Source: Nostoc spongiaeforme FACHB-130 (GTDB lineage Bacteria; Cyanobacteriota; Cyanobacteriia; Cyanobacteriales; Nostocaceae). Taken from it: DNA of 64,000 nt. Made by a program: the position numbers and the translations under genes. Below are positions 33,952 to 43,082 of this stretch, one piece after another. Under the pieces are notes generated by a model, which was not told the DNA's origin, did not search any database, and saw only the letters and a list, made by a program, of their open reading frames with translations. Position 1 is the first letter of the stretch. The number at the start of each line of letters is the position of its first letter. The stretch spans positions 434,001 through 498,000 of the forward strand of contig NZ_JACJTB010000001.1 in NCBI RefSeq assembly GCF_014698475.1, read 5' to 3'.

Positions 33952-35473
33952 TTAAACACCTAAATATCGCAGCAAAATCGATTCAAGCTGCATGATCCGA
34001 ATTGGCTTTACAAGATAGTCATACTTTTCTGGTTGTAGATTATTTAATTCTGTCCAATCATTGACCTGTGGGTGTAAATTTAATCGCATTGGTCATTAAG
34101 TTAATTAGCATTTGTTTACAGCGACGAATATCAACTCGACAAATTTCTGCCTGCGGGTCAATTTCGCTGATCAGTTTTAACCCTTTTTCTTGGGCTTGAT
34201 CACTTACTGTCGAAATGGCATAATTACATAAATCTAATACTGATACAGTTGATAAATGTAGTTCTTCCTTGCCTGATTCTACCTTTGATAAATCAAGAAT
34301 ATCGTTGATGATTGCTAATAAATGTTCGCCGCTACTATATATACAACTAACGTATTCTTGTTGTTTCTCATTTAAAGCGCCAACCATTTCTTGTTGTAAC
34401 AACTGCGATAAGCCCATAATTGCATTTAACGGAGTTCGCAGTTCATGGCTCATTGTCGCCAAAAATTCGTTTTTGGCGCGATTACCAGCTTCTGCGGCTG
34501 CTTGAGACGCACGCAGTTTTAATTCTGTTTGTTTACGTTCTGTAATATCTTCAATAATTGCCAAGAAAAACTCTGGTGTAGCAGTACTCCCAGGAATCAT
34601 CGAAATCGAGAGTTTAGTCCACACTAACTGACCATTTTTGTGGCGGAAGTGTTTTTCGATTTCAATGCGATCGCGCATTCCTGCTACTAATTGTTTATAT
34701 AGCTCTAAATCTCCTTTCTGGGTCGCAATATAATCAATAAAATACTTTCCATAAAGTTCTTCCCGGCTGTATCCCAGCATTTGAGATAGCGCCGGATTAA
34801 TATCTACTATTTGGGCTTTTATATCTGCAATTCCGATCCCAATGGATGAACGCTCAAAAATTGCGCGAAATTGTGCTTCACTTTTGCTGAGAGCTTCTTG
34901 TACAATGTGGCGATCGCTGGCTTCTATTGCTAAAGCGACAAAATCAGCGATTGAACTAGCAAAATGTTCTTCTTCAACAGTCCATTGGCGCATTTCACCA
35001 CAATGTTCATGACAAACTACTCCTACTACACGTCCTCCTAACCAAATAGGCGCATCTAGGAATGATGTAATGCCAAATGCTTTTAAATAAGATGCTGCTA
35101 ATTCTTGGGTTCTCTGGTCGTTCATTGCATCCTTTATAGCCAGACTGCGTTCCATTTCTAAACTTTGGAAATAATTAGGATAACTTGCTTTTAATAAAGT
35201 CTGACCTGATACATGGATGTTTTTCCGCACATCATACAAATTACTACACTCTATTGCGGTGTTATCCGCAGTGTATAACCATACACCTACTCGCTCAACC
35301 GACAGTGTTTTTGCTGCTACCTCTGTAATTTCTTGTAGTGTTGTCTGGAGATTGCCAGTTTGGAATGTCTTACTCCTGGCTAACTGCACTAAGGATTGAA
35401 TTTGCTTGCGCTGCTCGTTGTCTCTAATCTGCACAATCTCTGCTTGACCATCATTAACCACTGCTAACTGCAT
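33952..35473 (-). pseudogene. Decayed hybrid histidine kinase (GAF-PAS-HisKA, HATPase and REC mostly deleted)
   Basis: The intact frame (34058-35473, 471 residues) contains a GAF domain (about 25-175), a PAS domain (about 200-315) and the dimerisation box FLATMSHELRTPLNAIMGL. It enters the ATPase N-box (LMTNAIKFTP) and stops at TGA 34058. Just beyond, another frame from about 34065 to TAA 33952 reads VNDWTELNNLQPEKYDYLVK and continues PIRIMQLES. The KP of YLVKP is the end of a response-regulator receiver domain. G boxes and the phospho-acceptor Asp are gone, so an internal deletion joined the N-box to the receiver tail out of frame. It cannot act as a kinase. A sensor or dominant-negative role cannot be excluded. 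Confidence 0.85.
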
Positions 35474-36041
35474 CTAATACACCTGTTAAGTAATTACCAT
35501 GTCTGAGGGAGTTATCACAAAAACAGAACTATCTTTTATAACTACAAATACTCCAGAGGATTTTTCAGAACAGGATAGTATATTTTTTTTCATCAAACTC
35601 TTTGAGTACAGTGCAATACTTATTACTAAAATTACATTATTATTAGTTATGTAAGTTTGGCAATCCTCTGGTATATAACTACGTACGGAATGGCTGTTTG
35701 TTAAAAATTTTATGATTTGAAGAGATCATTTCCATATAGCTACTATGCTATTAACCAGTTCATACAGTTACAACATGCTTTTTATCAGCAACTTGATGAT
35801 TGATGTCTCATACCTAATACCATAGAAAGCCAAAGAATAGCATCACTCCTGAAGACGATATCGCCTAAAATCAAAGATAATTAGGTATGAGAAGATTTTG
35901 ATGTATGGCACTTTCTCAAATAGTCAATTTGCCCAGTTAATTATGACGCTCATAACTTGTGGCATTCTCCTACGGAAAGATACTTAATTATTTGAAGTTT
36001 GTAAAAATTGAACTGGCAGCAGATGTTCGGGAGATAAAGCA
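35474..36041. other. divergent promoter region, no gene seen
   Basis: 568 bp of AT-rich sequence between the decayed kinase and the BtuF-like gene. It contains no gene or clear riboswitch. I looked for a cobalamin riboswitch upstream of the BtuF-like gene and did not see one. Confidence 0.4.
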
Positions 36042-36968
36042 ATGACTAATAGCAATCTCAGAATTGTCTCTTTAATACCAAGTGCAACGGAGATTTTAGC
36101 CACACTGGGGTTAACTGATGCAATTGTAGGGCGATCGCATGAATGTGACTATCCGCCAGATATTCAAAATGTTCCTATATGCACAGAAGCACGCTTTAAT
36201 ATTGATGTTCCTAGCAGCGACATTCACACTAAAGTCAATGATTTATTGCAATCAGCATTGAGTATTTATCACATCAAAACCGATGTTTTAGAACAGTTAC
36301 AACCGACTCACATTCTCACCCAAGACCAATGTGATGTTTGTGCCGTCAGCTTGCCAGAAGTGGAAAAAGCTGTTAGTAATTTCATCTCAACTTCGCCAAA
36401 AATTATTTCTTTACAACCTAATCTTCTGGAAGATGTTTGGACTGATATTGAACAAGTTGCTCATATCTTTGATGTAGACTCAGTAAAATTACTGGAAAAC
36501 CTAGAAGCCAGAGTTAAAATCGTCCAACAAAAAATCCAAGGGTTAGCACTCAATGAACTGCCAAAAATTGCTTGTATCGAGTGGACAGATCCTTTGATGA
36601 CAGGCGCAAACTGGATTCCCGAACTAGTCAACTTTGCAGGCGGACAATCGCTGTTTAGCCATCCCGGTAAACCTTCTGCAACCTTGGAATGGCAAACATT
36701 CATCGCCAGTAATCCCGATGTAATTGTATTTATGCCTTGTGGCTTTGATTTAATTCGCACTCGCCAAGAAGCTGAATTACTAACTCAACGTTCCGAATGG
36801 CAAAAACTCCACGCCAGCCAAACAGGTAGAGTTTATATTACTGATGGTAATGCTTACTTTAACCGTCCCGGCCCAAGATTAGTGGATTCTTTAGAAATTC
36901 TTGCAGAAATTTTGCATCCAGAAATTTTTGACTATGGTTACAAAGGTACTGCTTGGGACATTTTGTAA
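36042..36968 (+). CDS. BtuF-like cobalamin-binding family protein
   Basis: A 308-residue protein of the helical-backbone substrate-binding fold. IVSLIPSATEILATLGL and VGRSHECDYP are typical of the cobalamin-binding branch, and the second lobe has DVIVFMPCGFDL and GPRLVDSLEILAEIL. There is no signal peptide or lipobox, so unlike true BtuF it is probably cytoplasmic and not part of an importer. No permease or ATPase lies adjacent. Ligand unproven. Confidence 0.85.
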   Translation: MTNSNLRIVSLIPSATEILATLGLTDAIVGRSHECDYPPDIQNVPICTEARFNIDVPSSDIHTKVNDLLQSALSIYHIKTDVLEQLQPTHILTQDQCDVCAVSLPEVEKAVSNFISTSPKIISLQPNLLEDVWTDIEQVAHIFDVDSVKLLENLEARVKIVQQKIQGLALNELPKIACIEWTDPLMTGANWIPELVNFAGGQSLFSHPGKPSATLEWQTFIASNPDVIVFMPCGFDLIRTRQEAELLTQRSEWQKLHASQTGRVYITDGNAYFNRPGPRLVDSLEILAEILHPEIFDYGYKGTAWDIL

Positions 36969-37115
36969 AAGTGCTGAGTTCTGAGTTCTGAGTTCTGAGT
37001 AATGATTTTTTAGGTAGTCTAAAAAACAAATTGAATATTTTTGATTAACTCAACAAACCTCTATCTCCCTTGTCCACCTTGTCCCTCTTGTCTCCCTTCC
37101 CTTGTCCCCCTGATC

Positions 37116-37418
37116 CTAACCCCTCTGAATAGCCACATGATTGAGCCATTCAATTAAAGGTCTTAAAGTTCCGGGTAAGGCTGCTTCACTCACAATTACT
37201 GTGTGCTGTTTATCGTTATCTTCTACAGTTAACCTATACTGAAAGCGATCGCTCTGGGGATTTGGCGAGGGAATTTGTGCAGGTAAGCGAAATAAATCCG
37301 CCGCTTGGACTAATAATGGTAGTTCTTTAGCTTCCTTTGGTGGAAGATTGTTGGTGTCTAGAGTTGTTTTCTTCGTTATTCCAGCAAAGCCACCTGTGCG
37401 TTCAAATGTGATCCGCAT
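37116..37418 (-). CDS. Emfourin-like M4 protease inhibitor
   Basis: A 100-residue protein with no signal peptide. RITFERTGGFAGI, ELPLLVQAADLFRLP and FQYRLTVED match emfourin, the small slow-binding inhibitor of protealysin-like M4 proteases. It lies downstream of, and on the same strand as, an M4 protease of exactly that type. Their spacing (about 290 bp) is larger than in the typical operon, but the pairing supports the assignment. It presumably keeps the protease inactive inside the cell. Confidence 0.87.
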   Translation of the reverse strand: MRITFERTGGFAGITKKTTLDTNNLPPKEAKELPLLVQAADLFRLPAQIPSPNPQSDRFQYRLTVEDNDKQHTVIVSEAALPGTLRPLIEWLNHVAIQRG

Positions 37419-37710
37419 TGTTTTGCTCTCCGTTGTATATAAAAACTGGGAGAAAATAACTATCTTCCCTCAGTTTAGCAACAATGAAAATAAGTCAGAA
37501 GTCAGAATCCAGAAGTTAGCAGAACTTAGATCAAATTAAAAAATGATTGCGACAGATGGATGGCTCAAAAGCTTACCGATCAACCCTTACCCAATCCAAA
37601 ATCTAAAATCTAAAATCCAAAATGGTATTAGACGTTGAGATTGGGTGTATGGGTTTTTGCTCACATACACAGTCCGTTCTGTATTCTGGCTTCTGACTCC
37701 TGAATTCTGC

Positions 37711-38787
37711 TTAAATTACTCCTACTTTTTGCCAAGCATTCTGTACAGCTTTTTGTTCTGGACTATCTGTACCGTAGAGTTCTCCTGCAACTTGGATGGT
37801 GACGTTAGCGGCGGTTTTAAATTGTGCTTGGTTACGCAAGCGATCGCGTAAAGCAATATACCAAATTTTCCCGGCTTTTTCCCAAGCATAACCACCAATT
37901 TCCATTGCGGCTAAATAAAAGGCATAGTTGGGAATACCAGAATTGATATGCACACCCGCATTATCTTCCCAGCCCATAAACTTATTCCGCATGTGGGCTG
38001 GTTGCGGATCTTTGCCCAACACAGGATCATCATAAGCTGTTCCTGGGGCTTTCATCGAGCGAATACCAATACCTTTAACACCGGGCGCTAATAGACCTTC
38101 ACCAATAATCCAGTCTGCTTGGTCGGCTGTTTGATTTTTTAATCTTTGTTTGACCAAGGAACCAAAAACATCCGAAAATGATTCGTTCAACGCCCCTGGT
38201 TCACCATAATATTGCAGACCAGCTTCGTATTGAGTGACTCCATGTGTTAACTCATGTCCAATAATATCAACGCATTTTGTGAAGCGTTGAAACAGTTCAC
38301 CATCGCCATCGCCATAGACCATTTGATCACCGTTCCAAAAGGCGTTGTCGTATTTAACACCATAATGTACGGTAGAGTCTAAACGTAAACCCTTATCATC
38401 AATTGAGTTGCGTTCAAATACTTCATAATATAAGTCATAAGTAGCACCAGCAGCGTCGTAAGCTTCATTTACTGCTTCATCAGTGCTTGGCGGATCACCT
38501 TCACCACGTACTAAAGTACCTGGAAGTTGCTGTCCATTTTTCGCGTCGTAGATAGTGCGTCGCTTCTCACCCGGAGAAGGAGAGAAGAAAATATTCCCAA
38601 CAACATTCCGTCGCCCACGGAACTGTGCGGAAACATTTAAGGTATGAAATGCCCAAGAACGTTGCTGCGGATTACCATTCACAGCCACATTTTCTAGCAT
38701 GTGAGGTGGCAAAATACAACAAATAGGACATCTTGTGTAAATTGAATGCTGCAATTTAAAACCTGATGATTTTTTCTTACGCGCCAT
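37711..38787 (-). CDS. Protealysin-like M4 metalloprotease
   Basis: A 358-residue thermolysin-family enzyme. The short propeptide (about 1-48) carries the protealysin-type precursor motif CCILPPHMLENVA with no signal peptide. The catalytic centre is IGHELTHGVTQ (His178, Glu179, His182) with the third zinc ligand Glu202 in LNESFSDVFG, and the late catalytic His lies in DNAGVHINSGIPNYAF. Intact. Protealysin-like proteases lacking a signal are thought to act in the cytoplasm or be released by other routes. The linked inhibitor gene fits. Confidence 0.94.
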   Translation of the reverse strand: MARKKKSSGFKLQHSIYTRCPICCILPPHMLENVAVNGNPQQRSWAFHTLNVSAQFRGRRNVVGNIFFSPSPGEKRRTIYDAKNGQQLPGTLVRGEGDPPSTDEAVNEAYDAAGATYDLYYEVFERNSIDDKGLRLDSTVHYGVKYDNAFWNGDQMVYGDGDGELFQRFTKCVDIIGHELTHGVTQYEAGLQYYGEPGALNESFSDVFGSLVKQRLKNQTADQADWIIGEGLLAPGVKGIGIRSMKAPGTAYDDPVLGKDPQPAHMRNKFMGWEDNAGVHINSGIPNYAFYLAAMEIGGYAWEKAGKIWYIALRDRLRNQAQFKTAANVTIQVAGELYGTDSPEQKAVQNAWQKVGVI

Positions 38788-39851
38788 ATAAGATATTCTC
38801 CTTCAAAAAAACTAAGCGATCGCTATGCTAATTCATGCAATCAACATATCCTCTAGGAATAATTTTTATTGACTTTTTTACTAGTTTTTGGATATGTCTG
38901 TCCAGCATCTATAATACTGAGTCACAAAACTTAAAACCTGTCATTTTAGCCTTAATGGTTGCACCAATAAATCACAACTATCCACAGAACTTGCAGGGCT
39001 AAATAATACTTCCTTTTAAGAACGATTATGCTATTTTCTCAAGCTCTTTTACAGGATATTTCCTAAATATTTTATTAAGCTTTGTTGCATATATAGATAT
39101 TTTTACAGCTTATTAAACTGATAATGAGTATGTTGCAAATAAAATTTAAATATAATTTGCAAATTTAAATTAGTTGCTATCATATATCCGCCACATCAAT
39201 GACTTACATTCAGCATTTACCAATTGTTAAGGCTAAATTTCGGAAAAGTTTATATTAATTTACTTCAGAAAAATTCAGTCCTACCTTAGTTCATTTTTGG
39301 CTGGTTGGCAACCTAGTTAATCCAGCTATTTGTTAGATATTGAAAATGATAATCAGTATGTTTTTTAGATCGTTTTTAACTAGTACATAGTGGGGGCGGT
39401 GAGTGTCGCTAGTAGGGTGCGTTACGCTTTACCCTGTATGCGTGCTTGGTGGAAGTTGTGGAGTTAGCCAAGATGATGCGATCGTTTTTAATTCCAAAAG
39501 TCAACTAGTAATTGTTTTTCAAAGCATTGTATGTGATAACGAGGGAAATGCTGCATATCTTAAGATGAAATAATTTATGTTTCAGTAAAAATACTGAAAC
39601 ATAAAGCAAGTTGATAAGTCTAAAGTAGTTACTTGCTCAGTTGAAACAAGAATGCTGAAAAGTTAGAAGACTGACTGTAGCATTATCTTGTAAAAATTTA
39701 TCAAAAAACTTATGTGATGTGATTCTAATACTGAAAAATCCAAAAATACTTAACTCAATGATTGTTTTAGTATTTGAAGTATCAAAACGTAATTAATAAA
39801 TTAACTTATATCGTTATTTAGTGTTGCTAAATAATTTATATCTAATAAAAA
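38788..39851. other. 1-kb AT-rich intergenic region
   Basis: No gene on either strand. It contains a repeat remnant TAGGGTGCGTTACGC near 39415, a HIP1-like GCGATCG near 39478 and the hairpin at 39574-39605. The long AT-rich run before the ATP-grasp gene may hold its promoter. Confidence 0.5.
39574..39605. repeat. 14-bp perfect hairpin with AAAA loop
   Basis: TTTATGTTTCAGTA and TACTGAAACATAAA flank AAAA. There is no T-run on the plus strand. It could be an operator-like palindrome or an RNA stem in a long leader of the downstream ATP-grasp gene, which starts 247 bp away. Confidence 0.6.
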
Positions 39852-40994
39852 ATGATGACTAATAAAATTGAACAGATAGTTAGTAAATCAGATATAGGTG
39901 ATAATTTTAATCGCTCTATATTAATTTGTCACACAGAACAAACTCACGAAGACTTTGAATTTGTTCTGGCTGGTTTGTCAGCTAAAAATGTAAAAACATA
40001 TATTTTTAATATACAACCTCTTCTCTATGGTAGCCTAGACTTTGCTGACTTCATCAATAGATTTGACTGGAAAAAAATAGACGTAATAGATATACGCTAT
40101 TGTAGAGGAATTCCTCGAAGGTGGGAAAAAGGATACAAAAATATTTTCAGAGAATTGAAGCAGTTTCTGGACTTACAAAAATCACAGGGTAATGCCATTT
40201 CAATAACTCCATCTTTTGAAACACTAAATTGGGTACTTGATAAAGCAAGTTATATAAAAGAACTTCAACAAAAAGGCATTCCTACCGTTCATACTATTAT
40301 TGTTTCACACTGGCAACTATCTGAATTTGATATTGCTGATTATCTTAACCAGGATGGGGTTGAGAAAATTGTGTTGAAGCCTGCTATTGGTTCTGGTGCC
40401 GATGGACTAGAATTTATTATAAGAGTTAAAAATGAAGCTCATCGATATGAAGTTAAAACCTATAGTCGAGAGCCTGACGATCAAGTAACTCAAAAATTAA
40501 TTAAATTAAAAAATAATCAGCAGTTATACAATTATTTTCAAAATTCTTGTCGCTGCTTCAATGTATCAAAATTAGTACAAAAATTTGAGAAGTTAAAGCG
40601 AGAAATTTCCGCCGTTTTTGTTGGTAATACTCCTCATTTTATTGAACGGACTATAGATGTTAATACAGAAATTGCTCATGAAAAGTTTGGTGGCGAAAAT
40701 ATATTTATTCTTAATCCGCCAGAGGCATGGCAAACCTTTGCTCAAGATGTATATCAAGTCTTGCTAGATTCGGTGAAAAAAACAGTTTCTATTCGTATAG
40801 ATATATTTGAACTTGTAGATGGAAAACTAATATTGAACGAAGTTGAAGGAGCATCTCATAGAGTTCTGTTTCCTGAAACACTCCAATATTATAAACAAGA
40901 TATTCTAGCAGAAAAACAAGAAATTTCCCAGCTCAAGTTAGAAACAATGAGTCCGCTCAAAAATTATATAGAAATGTTGTGTAATCTCCACTAA
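39852..40994 (+). CDS. Orphan ATP-grasp ligase-like protein
   Basis: A 380-residue protein. The N-terminal pre-ATP-grasp domain is followed by ATP-grasp elements: LDKASYIKELQQKGIPTVHT (lid of the A subdomain), EKIVLKPAIGSGADGLEF (nucleotide-binding Lys and small-residue loop), and IRIDIFELVDGKLILNEVEG, which supplies the metal-binding Asp and Glu-x-Asn-x-Glu-like residues. This resembles glutathione-synthetase/RimK-type carboxylate-amine ligases. The substrate is unknown. It has no biosynthetic neighbours, and its base composition is more AT-rich than the flanking genes, which may indicate transfer. Confidence 0.8.
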   Translation: MMTNKIEQIVSKSDIGDNFNRSILICHTEQTHEDFEFVLAGLSAKNVKTYIFNIQPLLYGSLDFADFINRFDWKKIDVIDIRYCRGIPRRWEKGYKNIFRELKQFLDLQKSQGNAISITPSFETLNWVLDKASYIKELQQKGIPTVHTIIVSHWQLSEFDIADYLNQDGVEKIVLKPAIGSGADGLEFIIRVKNEAHRYEVKTYSREPDDQVTQKLIKLKNNQQLYNYFQNSCRCFNVSKLVQKFEKLKREISAVFVGNTPHFIERTIDVNTEIAHEKFGGENIFILNPPEAWQTFAQDVYQVLLDSVKKTVSIRIDIFELVDGKLILNEVEGASHRVLFPETLQYYKQDILAEKQEISQLKLETMSPLKNYIEMLCNLH

Positions 40995-41047
40995 ACTCAA
41001 ATTCTATGGAAACCCGACTATATATGTGTATATATTGGCGCGATCAA

Positions 41048-42829
41048 TCAAGATTTTACTTGATGATGTTGGATTTGAGATTCTAGAATTACCCCATAAA
41101 GTGGACTAATTCGCATCAATTCTTCATGGGTTCCTTGAGCTACCAATTGACCTTTATCAATTAATAAAATGCGATCAGCATTTTTGACTGTACTAATGCG
41201 TTGCGCTACCACAAAGGTGACACAAGCTTTTTGCTGCATTAAATTATCGAGTTCGGCTTGAATTTGCGTAGCTGTTTTAGCATCCACCGCAGAGGTACTA
41301 TCATCCAAAATCAGAATACTGTAATCGGTAAGTAAGGTACGGGCGATCGCAATTCGTTGCTTTTGTCCGCCAGATAAACCAACACCTCGTTCACCGACAA
41401 TTGTGTTGTAGCCATCGGGTAAGCCGATAATAAAATCATGAATTTGGGCAGTTTTCGCCACTTCTATGACCTGTTCTAAACTGGCATTGGGTTTGGCGTA
41501 GGCAATATTGTCGCGGATAGTTCCAGAGAATAAAGTGCTTTCTTGAAAGACTATGCCAATATGCGATCGCAAACTTTGGAGTGTAAAATCTCGCACATCG
41601 CGCCCATCAATGCGTATTGCTCCCCCAGTCACATCATAAAAACGCGCAATCAAGTTCATAATTGTACTTTTGCCGGAACCTGTCATTCCTAAAACCGCAA
41701 TGAGTTCTTTAGGCTTAGTTTCAAAAGACACATTTTTTAGGGCTTCGGTAGTGGCTCCCGGATAGCGAAAAGAAACGTTTTCAAAGGTAATGCGGCCACC
41801 GCAAGTATCAAATAACATCGCATTTGGGCGATCGCGGATTTCCACAGCAGCATCAACTACTTCAAATACTCGTGTTGCCGAGGCTGCGGCTTGAGCGATC
41901 GCTGGGGCAGCAAAGCCAATTAATAATATTGGTTGAAAAATTAACACTAAGTATGAGTTAAATGCTACTAATTCCCCAATGGAAAAGCTATTACCAATTA
42001 CCTGTATACCTCCGTAGCCAAAAACTGCCAGCGTCACCAAAGTACTCAGCAAAAAGATAAACGGGAATGTATTGCGAATAGCACGAATCGCCTGCATATT
42101 TGCACTGACGAGAGCATCATTTAAGGTGGTGTAACGCGACTGTTCCGCCGACTCGCGCACAAAGGCTTTAACTACCCGTATCCCTAGCAAGTTTTCTTGC
42201 AAAACCGCATTCAAATTACCCAACTGCTGTTGTATTTGCCCAAACAGTTGGTTATTTTGATTCACAAACCTTGCCATTAACCATGCAGATATCGGGACTA
42301 CCGACAAGGTAATTAAAGCCAGTTGCCAATTCATGATGAGCAGAATCACGGCAATACTCACCAATGTTACCAATCCCCCAATCACTTGAATCAAGCTAGT
42401 CCCCACAAAAGTGCGGATTTGCTCAATGTCGCTGGTGACACGGGTTAATAATTGGGAAGTTTGGGACTGATCATGATAGCTAAAACTCAAATTTTGAATT
42501 TTGCTGAAAATTTTGTTGCGTAAATCATAAGCAACACCTTGAGATGCAGCTTCAGCTAAATAGCTTTGACCAAAGTTAAACAAACCCCGTGCGATCGCGG
42601 CCACTACCATCCAAGCCGCACTGTAAAGTACTATTTGTAAATTGTGCGGTGCAATACCTTGATCAATTCCCCAACGAAATAATTGCGGTGTCACAGCATT
42701 GGCAACTGTCAATAGTAAGACACTAATCAAAGCTCCCACAGAAGTCCAACGGTAATTGCCTAAACTCTTCAACACGCGGCCAATTGACCGCATCGGCGAA
42801 TTTTGCCGCAGTTCTGGTTGTTGCACCAA
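41048..42829 (-). CDS. ABC exporter (fused permease-ATPase) with Asp for catalytic Glu
   Basis: A 593-residue half-transporter with six membrane helices (about 30-310) and a C-terminal ATPase. Walker A is GMTGSGKST and the signature is LSGGQKQR. The Walker B region is ILILDDSTSAVD, where the general-base Glu after the Walker B Asp is replaced by Asp. This substitution marks the degenerate site of heterodimeric exporters (TM287/288 type), so a partner half-transporter is expected elsewhere. Lipid or drug export is the family role. Substrate unknown. Confidence 0.9.
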   Translation of the reverse strand: MVQQPELRQNSPMRSIGRVLKSLGNYRWTSVGALISVLLLTVANAVTPQLFRWGIDQGIAPHNLQIVLYSAAWMVVAAIARGLFNFGQSYLAEAASQGVAYDLRNKIFSKIQNLSFSYHDQSQTSQLLTRVTSDIEQIRTFVGTSLIQVIGGLVTLVSIAVILLIMNWQLALITLSVVPISAWLMARFVNQNNQLFGQIQQQLGNLNAVLQENLLGIRVVKAFVRESAEQSRYTTLNDALVSANMQAIRAIRNTFPFIFLLSTLVTLAVFGYGGIQVIGNSFSIGELVAFNSYLVLIFQPILLIGFAAPAIAQAAASATRVFEVVDAAVEIRDRPNAMLFDTCGGRITFENVSFRYPGATTEALKNVSFETKPKELIAVLGMTGSGKSTIMNLIARFYDVTGGAIRIDGRDVRDFTLQSLRSHIGIVFQESTLFSGTIRDNIAYAKPNASLEQVIEVAKTAQIHDFIIGLPDGYNTIVGERGVGLSGGQKQRIAIARTLLTDYSILILDDSTSAVDAKTATQIQAELDNLMQQKACVTFVVAQRISTVKNADRILLIDKGQLVAQGTHEELMRISPLYGVILESQIQHHQVKS

Positions 42830-43030
42830 TTGTCATCACCTCAAATTAGATACTTACAAATAGGACTTAGTAGGGTTTTTATGTTGTAGGGGTGTAATGG
42901 TTTTGAATTTCCCCACCCTTGAGTGATCATAAACCACATCACCAAAGTATGAAATTACTCTGAGGACTGACACAAATTTAGTTGTTGAGATAAGGTATCA
43001 GAATTTTGAACACTTACACCTCTACAGGAA

Positions 43031-43056
43031 AGTCAAAAATTCTCTGATTTTTGACT
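43031..43056 (-). terminator. terminator downstream of the GAF kinase
   Basis: AGTCAAAAAT and ATTTTTGACT flank TCTCTG. On the minus strand the hairpin is followed by TTTCC about 27 bp after the kinase stop. AT-rich stem, moderate support. Confidence 0.45.
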
Positions 43057-43082
43057 TTTAATTTTTGACTTTTGACTTAATT

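Noticed and set aside
35474-36041. Possible cobalamin riboswitch upstream of the BtuF-like gene
   Set aside because: No B12-box-like sequence or characteristic paired elements were recognised.
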